From Thermoflexus sp035573655 (GTDB lineage: Bacteria; Chloroflexota; Anaerolineae; Thermoflexales; Thermoflexaceae): 16,535 nt of DNA. The notes below the pieces were generated by a model, which was not told the DNA's origin, searched no databases, and saw only the letters and a program-made list of their open reading frames with translations. Position 1 is the first letter of the stretch. Each line of letters starts with the position of its first letter. The translations under genes were made by a program, and so were the position numbers. Below are positions 1-7,125 of this stretch, one piece after another. The stretch spans positions 1-16,535 of the forward strand of contig DATMAC010000214.1 in NCBI GenBank assembly GCA_035573655.1. The letters run 5' to 3'.

Positions 1-118
1 GAGCGGGGCGCCGAAGGCGCCCCGCTCGCCCCCAAAATCTCTTTGATCCTCCCTCCCCACGGCCCTTTGGGCCGTGGGGAGGGAGGATCAAAGGGGGTGG
101 GGCCATCGGCCCCCTTTA
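1..118. repeat. Twin-hairpin interspersed repeat, copy 1 (left edge cut by window)
   Basis: Two strong dyads in tandem. Hairpin A is a perfect 12-bp stem (1-12 with 16-27, loop GAA). Hairpin B is a perfect 25-bp stem (41-65 with 69-93, loop TTT) whose inner arm reads CCTCCCCACGGCCC. A third short dyad GGGGCC-ATC-GGCCCC follows at about 104-118. The same A-spacer-B layout recurs at about 801, 11241, 13650 and 14082. Neither stem is followed by a T-tract, so it does not look like an ordinary intrinsic terminator. The rest of the stretch to 335 holds a few weak GGGCCC-rich dyads and no credible gene or promoter. Confidence 0.85.
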
Positions 119-335
119 GGTTTAGGAAAGGGCCCCACTTCCTCGGAGAGATTGGGCCCTAAGGCCAACGGCCCCCCTTTATTTGGGAAGTGAGCCGCAG
201 GGCTGTCCTTCCCCATGATTCCATCATCTTCCAACGGGCATGGCCCCACATCCGGTCGAATCCGGAGAACGATCCGGTCTTCCCCCGATGTCCACACACC
301 CCCTCTCGGCTACACTGAGATCACAGGGACCGACC

Positions 336-737
336 ATGATCGTCCTCAACTTCGCGCATCCGCTTACGGAAGAACAACTCTACCAAATCGAGATCATCGT
401 TGGGCGGAAGGTGGAGCGGGTCATTACCATCGACGCCCAGATCGACCCCGGGGCGCCGCTGGCGCCGCAGGTCACGGCGATGGTGGACCGGGTCGGGCTA
501 TCCCCTGAGGAGTGGCAGACGCTTCCTTTGCTGATCGCCTTGCCATCCTTGAATTATTCCGCGGGGGTGCTGCTCGCCGAGCTTCACGGCCGCATGGGCT
601 ATTTCCCCGCGATCCTCCGCCTGCGCCCGGTCCCTGGAGCCCTCCCGCCTCGCTTTGAGGTGGTGGAAATCATCGACCTCCAAGCGGTGCGGGAGGCCGC
701 ACGGGCGCGCCGAGGGAGCGTTCAAGCGTCTGCATAA
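336..737 (+). CDS. csx15: CRISPR-associated protein Csx15, candidate cOA ring nuclease/binder
   Basis: A 133-aa protein starting MIVLNFAHPLTEEQ, with the conserved-looking block VGLSPEEWQTLPLL near residues 53-66 and HGRMGYFPAILRLRP near residues 89-103. These blocks and the length match the Csx15 family as I remember it. Csx15 is found only beside type III CRISPR systems and is thought to bind or degrade cyclic oligoadenylate, switching the response off. I chose the ATG at 336 because family members begin with this short hydrophobic strand; an in-frame ATG at 240 would add 32 unlike residues. The ribosome site (AGGGA about 8 bp upstream) is weak. The gene heads the cas operon but is separated from cas10 by 205 bp containing a truncated interspersed repeat, so it may have its own transcript. 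The family call is firm; the enzymatic role is inferred from family knowledge. Confidence 0.82.
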   Translation: MIVLNFAHPLTEEQLYQIEIIVGRKVERVITIDAQIDPGAPLAPQVTAMVDRVGLSPEEWQTLPLLIALPSLNYSAGVLLAELHGRMGYFPAILRLRPVPGALPPRFEVVEIIDLQAVREAARARRGSVQASA

Positions 738-800
738 CGGGTTTGCATCCGTGACGGAACCGCCAACCCATCGGACCAGTCGTCTCACCGGACGGTGTCG

Positions 801-894
801 GGGGTTCCGGATGGGGGCTTTTGGGGCCGGGCGCCGTCGGCGCGCGGCTCCGCCCCGAAAAACATTTGGATCCTCCCTCCCCACGGCCCAAAGC
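801..894. repeat. Twin-hairpin repeat, copy 2, with hairpin B right arm missing
   Basis: Hairpin A is present and slightly imperfect (about 823-835 with 839-851). The spacer and the left arm of hairpin B follow (about 868-889, ending CCTCCCCACGGCCC), but the matching right arm is absent and unrelated sequence begins at about 893. The element fills most of the gap between csx15 and cas10, and the cas10 start lies about 50 bp downstream. The leading bases GGGGTTCCGGATGGGGGCTT resemble those ahead of copy 6, which suggests a shared subfamily. Confidence 0.7.
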
Positions 895-942
895 CATCGC
901 CGTCCGTGTATCGGGCCCGAAAACGCTTTGAGAGCTGCCGCG

Positions 943-2577
943 ATGGAGCAGACGACTGTCTATCTCGCTGGGGATGTTGACGCCATTAAAGATTTCGTTT
1001 TCGAGACCTCCTCCCTGCCCCAGATCCGCGGGGGGAGCGAGCTGCTGCAGGAGTGCGAGGAGGAAATCCGAGGCCCCCTCGCGCAGCAATGGGGATATCG
1101 GGTGATTTACTGCGCGGGCGGCAGTTTCTTATTGGAGGTCCCAGCGGACCGGGCCGAGGAGGTGAAGGCCGCCATCGAGGACAAGTATCGCCAGAAGACC
1201 CTGGTGGCCACCGTGACCATCGTGGCCGAGGGGGGTCCACCACCCCCCACCCCTGCAGCCACCGATCTTCCCCAGGGGGGATGGGCGGATCGCTTGTGGC
1301 AGGCGGCGAAGGACGCCCCCAAAGACGGCGGCTTCGCCCATCGCCTGCTCTTCCTCCAAAGCCGGATGCAGGAGGCGAAAAACGCCCGCGCCGCCGCGCC
1401 GTTTTATGAGGCCCTTCCTTTCGGCCGCCGCTGCGAGCGCTGCGGCAAGCGGATGGCCTATGAGCGGGAGCCCTTGGCGGATGAGGGGAAGGCTTTGTGC
1501 CATGTGTGCAAACGGCGCGATGAGAAAGGCCGCAAGCGCCAAGGCGAGATCCGCGGGCGCTTCAACCGGGAGTTCTACGAACGCTATCAGCGTGAGATCC
1601 AGGCCGATCAACCGGAAAAGCTGAAGGACCTCCTTCACCGGGCGCCACGCAAATACCTGGCCTTCCTGTACGCCGACGGCAACGACATCGGCAGGCTGCT
1701 CCAACAGATCCGGAGGCCTGAGCAGTATCAGCGGGTCTCCGAGGCCCTCACGGAGGGAACGAAGGAAGCCCTCTTCCAAGCCTTGTGGCACGTGTGCGGG
1801 ACGGAGCTGCGGAGGAAAGACGCGGCCTGGCCCTTCGAGATCATCAACATCGGCGGCGACGACGTGGTCGTCCTCCTCCAGGCGGGGTATGCCTGGGAGG
1901 TGGCTGTGGAGTTCTTGAAGCGCTTTGAAGACGAGGTGAATCAACGCCTGGGCCAGGACGTGGGATGGGATGAGGGCCGCCCCGTCACGGCCTCGTGCGG
2001 CATCGCCATCGCCGATATGAAGTATCCGGTCCGCTACCTGGAGCGCCTGGCCGCCGACCTGCTGAAGGAAGCGAAGAAGCGGGCCAAGGAGAACCCGGCG
2101 GAGCGGAGGAGCGCGGTGAACTTCCTGTGGCTGCCCACGCCCATCGCCAGCGAGCGGGCGGAGCCCCTGACGCGGGTTTACCGCCTCCCTCATCCCTCCC
2201 AGGGCCTGACCGCTTACCTCACCGCCCGACCGTACACCCTGGAGGAGGCCCGGGCGGTGGGGGAGATCGCCCAGCAGATCCGTCAGCTGCCCCGGACGAC
2301 CCGCCATCGCTGGGCGGAAGCGCTGTCGCAGGGGGTGCTGTTCTCCCTCAGCTTCATCCAGTACGATTTGGCCCTCGACGCGACACACCGGCCGGCGATG
2401 CTCCAGCTGCTGGCGCAGCTGGGGAAGGCGATGGCCGGGCGGAGCCCCCGGACCCCGCACCTGCTCCCCATCTGGCAGCAGACGCTGGAAGGCGGCCAGT
2501 GGGTCTGGCGGACCGCCCTGCTGGACATCTTGGAGCTGGCCGAGCTGCACGCGATGCGGCCCGAGCTTTCCGTATGA
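943..2577 (+). CDS. cas10: Type III Cas10, HD-less, with active-looking cyclase (palm) domain
   Basis: A 544-aa large subunit of the type III effector complex. The N-terminus opens directly with the first palm/ferredoxin-like block (GDVDAIKDFVFET, residues 10-22, and RGGSELL at 29-35). A four-cysteine zinc finger follows (C164/C167 and C186/C189). The second palm has DGNDIG at 245-250 and an intact GGDD at 304-307 inside INIGGDDVVVLL. The C-terminal third is helical, as in domain D4. There is no HD nuclease domain ahead of the first palm, so single-stranded DNase activity is not expected, while the GGDD predicts cOA synthesis on target RNA binding. Known III-D Cas10 proteins typically lack HD. 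The ATG at 943 is chosen because the open frame upstream (to 655) runs through the repeat and the csx15 end and encodes low-complexity Arg/Pro/Gly sequence. The ribosome site is weak. The stop lies 12 bp before the next gene. Confidence 0.93.
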   Translation: MEQTTVYLAGDVDAIKDFVFETSSLPQIRGGSELLQECEEEIRGPLAQQWGYRVIYCAGGSFLLEVPADRAEEVKAAIEDKYRQKTLVATVTIVAEGGPPPPTPAATDLPQGGWADRLWQAAKDAPKDGGFAHRLLFLQSRMQEAKNARAAAPFYEALPFGRRCERCGKRMAYEREPLADEGKALCHVCKRRDEKGRKRQGEIRGRFNREFYERYQREIQADQPEKLKDLLHRAPRKYLAFLYADGNDIGRLLQQIRRPEQYQRVSEALTEGTKEALFQALWHVCGTELRRKDAAWPFEIINIGGDDVVVLLQAGYAWEVAVEFLKRFEDEVNQRLGQDVGWDEGRPVTASCGIAIADMKYPVRYLERLAADLLKEAKKRAKENPAERRSAVNFLWLPTPIASERAEPLTRVYRLPHPSQGLTAYLTARPYTLEEARAVGEIAQQIRQLPRTTRHRWAEALSQGVLFSLSFIQYDLALDATHRPAMLQLLAQLGKAMAGRSPRTPHLLPIWQQTLEGGQWVWRTALLDILELAELHAMRPELSV

Positions 2578-2589
2578 GGATGCGCACCC

Positions 2590-3261
2590 ATGGTCCGGCT
2601 GCTCATCGAGCTGCGCCTCTTTACGGAAACCGCGTTCCACACCACAGGGAACGTCCGACGTTTCGGCGTGGACAAATCCCTGGCGCGGGACGTTCACGGA
2701 AGGCCGGTGATCCCCGCCACGACCATCAAAGGGTTTTTGCGGGAGAAAGCGGAGATCCTCCTGAGGAGCTGGGGGCAGCCGGTGTGCCTGGGCCCGGAGC
2801 CCGGGGGGATGTGCAAGGACCACCCCTTCTGTCGGATCTGTCGGGCGTTCGGCAACCCCCGCTTCCCTTCCCCGTTGCGCTTCGGGGACGGCCACCCGGC
2901 GGACGAGCTCTCGGACCGCACCGACGTGCGCAGCGGGGTGGCCATCAGCCGCCACCGTCGGGGGGCCTTCCCGCAACGCCTCTTTTTCATCGAAACCATG
3001 TCCTCCCATCCGGTGGAATGGGTCGCGGCGATCACCGGGCATTTCGAGGACGCGGATCAGGCCCGCGAGGCCGCGGCCTTGGTGGCCCTCGCGGCGACCT
3101 GGGGGGCGGCCATCGGCGGGGCGAAAAGCCGCGGCTTGGGTTGGCTGAAAGCGATCCACATCCGGGCCACTATCGACGGCCGGGAGGTTCCGTTGGAGGA
3201 GCTCCATGCGATCTGGCAGCAATGGAAGGGAGAACCTCGTGTGGGCCACGATCCAGCCTGA
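2590..3261 (+). CDS. csm3: Type III RAMP protein, Csm3-like Cas7 (first backbone paralogue)
   Basis: A 223-aa Cas7-group RAMP expected to bind crRNA in the effector backbone. The fold markers appear in order: a loop containing GVDKSL with Asp28, in the place of the catalytic target-RNA-cleaving Asp of Csm3; VIPATTIKGFLRE (40-52), the RAMP helix motif; a cysteine cluster C66, C75, C81, C84 likely to bind zinc; GVAISRHRRGA (116-126), the thumb-like beta-hairpin motif; and the glycine-rich loop AIGGAKSRGLGWL (174-186). GAGGA at the cas10 stop gives a ribosome site 9 bp before the ATG. The 3' end overlaps csx10. The family is clear; which backbone position it occupies is not. Asp28 suggests it is one of the subunits that cut target RNA. 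Confidence 0.88.
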   Translation: MVRLLIELRLFTETAFHTTGNVRRFGVDKSLARDVHGRPVIPATTIKGFLREKAEILLRSWGQPVCLGPEPGGMCKDHPFCRICRAFGNPRFPSPLRFGDGHPADELSDRTDVRSGVAISRHRRGAFPQRLFFIETMSSHPVEWVAAITGHFEDADQAREAAALVALAATWGAAIGGAKSRGLGWLKAIHIRATIDGREVPLEELHAIWQQWKGEPRVGHDPA

Positions 3262-4471
3262 GGCGCCGCTCATCTTAGGGGATGTGCGGGGGGACTCCCA
3301 GTTCCTCTCCTCCCGCCTGTACATCCCGGGCGGCGTGATCCGGGGGGCCTGGGCGAGCGGCCTCGCCCGTCAGGGCTATGGAACCGCCGAGATCCTGCGG
3401 GCCGTCGCTCAGCTGCGCGTCGGCAACTTCTTCCCGGCCCCCCAATGGGAGGCGCTCCGCTACGCGCTGCCCGCGCCGATGAGCGCGATGATCTGCAAGC
3501 GCAAAGGCGGCTTCCGGACGGAACCCCATCCGGAGCGCCGGGGCCACGGTGTGGTGGACACGCTGTTGCCCCGCCTGGCTTATCGCCTATTGGAAGCGCA
3601 CGGGGCCCGTTTCCCGGTCCCCTTCGCGCTGGTCTGCCGGGAGTGCGGTGATCGGATGGAGGCGTTCAGCGGCTTCTACAGCGTCCACGGCGATCGGGGC
3701 CGTGAGTCGTACGTGGCTTTCCGGCCCATCTTCCACGCCCAGACCAAAGTGGCCATCAGCCGCCACCGTCGGGCCGCCACGGAAGGCATGCTGTACACCG
3801 CCTCCGCCTTAAGCCCCTTCACGATCCACCCCGAAACCGGAGGGGAACGGACAAAGGTCGTCTTCGTCGGTCGGGTTTTCGCGCCGGACGAAGAAAGCTC
3901 GGCCTGGTCCAGCCTGAAGGAGGTCCTGAACGATGGCCTCTCGGCCCTGGGGGCCCTCGGCACACGGGGCTACGGCCGGGTGAAGGTGGAAGAGAGCCCG
4001 CTCGCCCTGCCGAGCTTGCGCGAGCGGGTGGAACGCTTCAACCAGCAGCTGCGAGCGCTTTGGAGGGACCTGCGGGGCTTGGCGGTCAACGCCGATGCGC
4101 TCCCCTCGGAGCTCCCGGATGGGATGTATTTCACGGTCGATCTGCTGGCCCCCGGCGTCCTCCGGGACGAATACGGGCTGCCCACGCTCCAGCTGACGCT
4201 GAACCTGGAGGGGAAAGCCCTGCGGCCGCTGCTCTGGCTGACCCGGCCCGATCTGGCCAGCGGCTGGTCGACGGCGTGGGGCCTGCCCAAGCCCATCGAC
4301 CTCGCCGCCCGTATGGGCAGCGTGTACGCCTTCCGCTGGGAAGGGAGGTCCGAGGAACTTCTCCCCCACCTGGAAACCATCGAACGCGATGGGGTCGGCC
4401 TGCGCCGGGAGGAGGGCTTCGGCGAGTGCTTGATCTGTCACCCATTCCATCTGGAGGTCGAGGAGCGATGA
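3239..4471 (+). CDS. csx10: Csx10, Cas5-group RAMP of type III-D
   Basis: About 410 aa, the Cas5-like subunit that caps the crRNA 5' handle in III-D complexes. Near the N-terminus it has LGDVRGDSQFLSSRLYIPGG followed by VIRGAWASGLA, the pattern expected of Csx10 (small residue loop, then IPG-x-x-xRG). A CxxC (C133/C136), the KVAISRHRRAA hairpin motif, and a glycine-rich LGALGTRGYGRV loop follow. The C-terminal third contains a second RAMP-like half. I favour the GTG at 3239, which has AAGGGAGA 5-6 bp upstream and gives a 23-bp overlap with the preceding gene; the ATG at 3206 would add 11 residues and has no comparable ribosome site. The stop overlaps the next start as ATGA. A 25-bp stretch (3749-3773) is identical to one in the preceding cas7 gene (2938-2962). 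Confidence 0.85.
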   Translation: MWATIQPEAPLILGDVRGDSQFLSSRLYIPGGVIRGAWASGLARQGYGTAEILRAVAQLRVGNFFPAPQWEALRYALPAPMSAMICKRKGGFRTEPHPERRGHGVVDTLLPRLAYRLLEAHGARFPVPFALVCRECGDRMEAFSGFYSVHGDRGRESYVAFRPIFHAQTKVAISRHRRAATEGMLYTASALSPFTIHPETGGERTKVVFVGRVFAPDEESSAWSSLKEVLNDGLSALGALGTRGYGRVKVEESPLALPSLRERVERFNQQLRALWRDLRGLAVNADALPSELPDGMYFTVDLLAPGVLRDEYGLPTLQLTLNLEGKALRPLLWLTRPDLASGWSTAWGLPKPIDLAARMGSVYAFRWEGRSEELLPHLETIERDGVGLRREEGFGECLICHPFHLEVEER

Positions 4472-4905
4472 AAGAGATCGTCCCGGGTAACCCGAAGAAA
4501 AACGCCTACTTGTGGCGCCAAATTGAGGCCCAAACAGAGGATCTGATCCAAAAGGCTGAGAAATTGGCGGCTCAGATGAAGGAGTTGCTGAAGGAAGGGG
4601 AGAAGGACAAAGAGCGACAGCTGCGCAACATCCAAGAGGTGGCCGAGCAAAGCACCTCGTGGGCCGAGGTGGAATTGTTCATCCGCTATCAGGGTGCTCG
4701 GAAGCAGATCCCGGCGGCGTGGGTCCCGCAGGCCATCGATGCCTTAAGCAAGCTGGAGGGGATCGCAAAGCGCATCGCCTCAGGGGAGCCCCCGGAGGTC
4801 ATCCGGCGGATCCATCTGGAGCTGATCCGCCGCGTGCTGGGTTACACAGTGCGCTGGCATGTGGCTCACGTCAAAGGAGAACCCCAACAGCAAGGAGGAC
4901 GGTGA
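4468..4905 (+). CDS. cas11: Type III small subunit, Cas11-like (Csm2-type)
   Basis: A 145-aa, Lys/Glu-rich, almost entirely helical protein sitting where the small subunit is encoded in III-D loci. The first half (about residues 15-65) is amphipathic helix rich in Gln, Glu and Lys, ending in AEQSTSWAEVELFIRYQGAR (57-76); the second half is a helical bundle (IDALSKLEGIAKRIASGEPP, then HLELIRRVLGYTVRW). Cas11 proteins line the inner groove of the complex and contact the target RNA. The ATG at 4468 overlaps the csx10 stop (ATGA) with GAGGAG just upstream, and its stop overlaps the next start (TGATG). The open frame continues upstream to 4060 but is only the csx10 shadow. The call rests on size, helicity and position rather than on a diagnostic motif. 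Confidence 0.68.
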   Translation: MKEIVPGNPKKNAYLWRQIEAQTEDLIQKAEKLAAQMKELLKEGEKDKERQLRNIQEVAEQSTSWAEVELFIRYQGARKQIPAAWVPQAIDALSKLEGIAKRIASGEPPEVIRRIHLELIRRVLGYTVRWHVAHVKGEPQQQGGR

Positions 4906-5711
4906 TGGGGCCCTTTACGACCTTTAAGAACCGCACATGGATCCGCGCCGTCCTGGAGATGAAGACCGCGTTGGCGGTGGGCAGCCGTCTCTCCCTGGAG
5001 CCGGTGGGGACGGATATGCCGGTGATGAAAGACGCGTGGGGCCGGCCCTTCATCCCTGGCTCCTCCTTGAAAGGGGCGATCCGCGCCCAGGCGGAGCGCA
5101 TCCTGCGCGCGATCGACCGCTGGCCCCTGCTCTGGGCCTGCGATCCCTTCGGGGCGCCATGCGTGGATTCCACCGAGAGGGACGAGTTATGGGGGAAGTC
5201 AGGGGAAGATGACGCGCGCTTCTCCGACGCCGTCTTCGAACAAAGCTGCACCGCCTGCCGGCTGTTTGGCTCCCCGTGGTTCGCCGGCCGGGTGGCCTTC
5301 AAGGACGCCTACCTCATCAACTTGGAGGATCTGCCCATGGTGTACCAAATCCGCGACGGCGTCGGGATCGACCGGGACCTGGGCGCCGCCCGCGCGGGCA
5401 TCAAATACGATTTCGAGACGGTGGTCCCCGGCGCTTGCTTCCAAATTGAGATCCTGGCGGAGAACCTGGAGGACTGGGAGATCGGTTTCCTGCACGCCGT
5501 CCTGAACCTATGGTCCGAAGGCGGCATCGCCGTCGGCGGCAAATCCACCCGCGGCTTGGGCTGGGGTGTGCTGCGGGACCTGACGTTCCAGCGGGTGGAG
5601 CCAGCGAACCTGCTGGCCTACCTCCAGAACCGGGAGATCCCCCCGTCCGCCGACTGGAGGCGGTTCGCCGAGGCGTTCACGGAGCGGTTGAAGGAGGTCG
5701 GCTATGCATAA
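4905..5711 (+). CDS. csm3: Type III RAMP protein, Csm3-like Cas7 (second paralogue)
   Basis: A 268-aa Cas7 RAMP. It matches the Csm3 pattern closely: EPVGTDMPVMKDAWGRPFIP with Asp37 in the target-RNA-cleaving position; PGSSLKGAIRAQAERIL (51-67); CTACRLFGSP as a zinc or structural cysteine motif; a hairpin region GVGIDRDLGAARAGIKYDFE; and the glycine-rich loop VGGKSTRGLGWG. It is the most canonical Csm3 of the four Cas7-type genes here. It starts one base inside the cas11 stop (TGATG) with AAGGAGGA about 6 bp upstream, and overlaps the next gene by 8 bp. Expected role: crRNA-binding backbone subunit and metal-dependent target-RNA ribonuclease that cuts at 6-nt intervals. The biochemical role is from family knowledge, not from this sequence alone. 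Confidence 0.9.
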   Translation: MGPFTTFKNRTWIRAVLEMKTALAVGSRLSLEPVGTDMPVMKDAWGRPFIPGSSLKGAIRAQAERILRAIDRWPLLWACDPFGAPCVDSTERDELWGKSGEDDARFSDAVFEQSCTACRLFGSPWFAGRVAFKDAYLINLEDLPMVYQIRDGVGIDRDLGAARAGIKYDFETVVPGACFQIEILAENLEDWEIGFLHAVLNLWSEGGIAVGGKSTRGLGWGVLRDLTFQRVEPANLLAYLQNREIPPSADWRRFAEAFTERLKEVGYA

Positions 5712-6669
5712 AGCCCGTTACAACGCCCTCGTCTTGAAACTGCAGATTCGCCCCCGCAGCCCGTTGTTGATCAAGGCCGGCGGCATCTCCGCCAACCCCA
5801 CCCTGCCGGATATGCCGTTCGTCCGCACCTTCCACGCTCAAAAAGGGGAAACCCTCTACATCCCCGGTTCCTCGTTGAAAGGCGTGGTGCGGGGGTTTGT
5901 GGAGAAGGTGCTGCGCACCCTCGACACCAGCGGCCGGCCCGGCCCCGACGAGGCCAAACAATGGCGTTGGGCCTGCGCCACGTTCGAGGCGCGAGACGAA
6001 GAGCGCCATGACCGGAACAAGTGGAATTGTCCCCAGTTCCTCGACGAGGTGTTGACCAAGATCAGGAACCAAGAAGAGCGGGACCTGTATTCGTGGGAGA
6101 TCTACCGCTATTCCTGTGGGGCATGCCGCCTGTTCGGGCACACCCGCCTCAAAGGGCGTGTGTCCTTCACGGACTTCCTGCCGGTGGACGAGGTCCGCAC
6201 GGAAATCCGCTACGGCGTGGCCATCTCGCGCCTGAGCCACGCCGTCGCCCACGGGCCCTTCGAGGCGGAGATCGCCGTCGCGGGCACCTTCGAGGGCCGA
6301 CTGGTGTTGGAGAACTTCGAGCTGTGGCAGGCCGGGCTCCTGGCCTTGGCCTTGGAGAGCATGAACCAGGGGCTGGTCCAGGTGGGCTTCGGCAAGAACC
6401 GGGGGTTCGGCGAGGTCGACGTCCGCGTGGCCGAGGCGGTCCTGGATGAGGCGGCGAATGGGGCCCACCCCACCGTCTGGCGCGGGCTGGGCGCCTTCGT
6501 CAGCGAAGAGGAGCAAAGGAAATACGGCCTCGCGGCCCCCCACCGGGTGAACGGCATGCCGGAGGGCCGGGTGGAGCCCCTGGGCCTCTATTTCCGTCGC
6601 GTCTACACCGATGCGCAGTGGCCTCAGATCGCCCGACCGCTCATCCAACAGATCACGGCCAGCGCATAG
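5704..6669 (+). CDS. Type III RAMP protein, Cas7 group (third paralogue, C-terminally extended)
   Basis: A 321-aa Cas7-type RAMP. Markers are SANPTLPDMPFVRT with Asp36 in the catalytic-loop position, LYIPGSSLKGVVRGFVEKVL (51-70), SCGACRLFGH (138-146), the hairpin YGVAISRLSHAVAHG (170-184), and the glycine loop VGFGKNRGFGEV (227-238). It carries an insert of about 45 residues (about 88-132) rich in Arg, Asp and Glu between the SSLKG helix and the CxxC, and about 80 residues after the glycine loop that are not part of the core RAMP fold. The ATG lies 8 bp inside the preceding gene's 3' end. It is a backbone subunit in a Csm3- or Csm5-like position; the exact slot cannot be told. The next gene starts 9 bp downstream. 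Confidence 0.83.
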   Translation: MHKARYNALVLKLQIRPRSPLLIKAGGISANPTLPDMPFVRTFHAQKGETLYIPGSSLKGVVRGFVEKVLRTLDTSGRPGPDEAKQWRWACATFEARDEERHDRNKWNCPQFLDEVLTKIRNQEERDLYSWEIYRYSCGACRLFGHTRLKGRVSFTDFLPVDEVRTEIRYGVAISRLSHAVAHGPFEAEIAVAGTFEGRLVLENFELWQAGLLALALESMNQGLVQVGFGKNRGFGEVDVRVAEAVLDEAANGAHPTVWRGLGAFVSEEEQRKYGLAAPHRVNGMPEGRVEPLGLYFRRVYTDAQWPQIARPLIQQITASA

Positions 6670-6678
6670 GAGGGGACG

Positions 6679-7113
6679 ATGCCCCCGGGATACGTATACA
6701 CATACCCATGGCACGGCGCCCCGGAGGCGCTCCAAGCTCACCTCGACCGATTGGGCCAGCCCCTCACCTACTGGGCCGCCGATGAGGGCCACTTGGAGAT
6801 GGGCCAGGGCACGCCCAAGGCCTGGCGGGATCGAGGCGCGGTCTTCGGGCCGGAGGGCGAATTGCGCTGGTGGCGGGACGGCGAGGTGTTCCGCGTGTTG
6901 TTGCTGGTCGATCACCCCATCGAGGGCTTGAGCCAGGTGCCGGGGGAGTGGAGCACTGAGGAACAGGAGTTCGACCTGCAGAACCTGCACGAGCCGCGGG
7001 TGAAGCCCAGCTTCGACCGCTACCCCAACGGCCATCACCAAGGCCGGCTGGTCGCCCGCCTCTTCCGTCGGGACGGAACACCGATGTGGATCAGCCCTCG
7101 CTACTTGAAATAA
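6679..7113 (+). CDS. csx19: Csx19-like type III-D associated protein
   Basis: A 144-aa protein with no RAMP motifs. Visible features are an aromatic N-terminus (MPPGYVYTYPWHG), a central beta-rich block GAVFGPEGELRWWRDGEV (53-70) running into FRVLLLVD, and a basic, aromatic C-terminus (LVARLFRRDGTPMWISPRYL). The FGxExELRWR-type block, size and position between RAMP genes of a Csx10-containing locus fit Csx19, a subunit seen in III-D effector complexes. I recognise this by pattern and context rather than by a catalytic motif, so it could be another small III-D protein. The ribosome site AGGAGGGG lies directly after the preceding stop. It has no transmembrane segment or cysteine motif. Confidence 0.58.
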   Translation: MPPGYVYTYPWHGAPEALQAHLDRLGQPLTYWAADEGHLEMGQGTPKAWRDRGAVFGPEGELRWWRDGEVFRVLLLVDHPIEGLSQVPGEWSTEEQEFDLQNLHEPRVKPSFDRYPNGHHQGRLVARLFRRDGTPMWISPRYLK

Positions 7114-7125
7114 GGAGCGACAGGG

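Noticed and set aside
41..93. Hairpin B copies as intrinsic terminators
   Set aside because: Stem strength fits, but no T-tract follows on either strand in most copies and several copies are not placed just after a stop codon.
1..335. CRISPR array or leader upstream of csx15
   Set aside because: The repeated look comes from the inverted arms of two hairpins; there are no evenly spaced direct repeats with unique spacers.
302..335. Promoter for csx15 with TACACT as -10 element
   Set aside because: TACACT at 311-316 resembles a -10 box, but no -35-like hexamer lies 16-18 bp upstream, so the site cannot be supported.
655..942. N-terminal extension of Cas10 that might contain an HD domain
   Set aside because: The frame is open, but it overlaps the csx15 3' end and the interspersed repeat and encodes Arg/Pro/Gly-rich sequence with no HD motif; the Cas10 palm block starts about 10 residues after the ATG at 943.
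1129..3324. 731-aa open frame on the minus strand
   Set aside because: Antisense to cas10 and cas7; the translation is low-complexity and typical of shadow frames in GC-rich genes.
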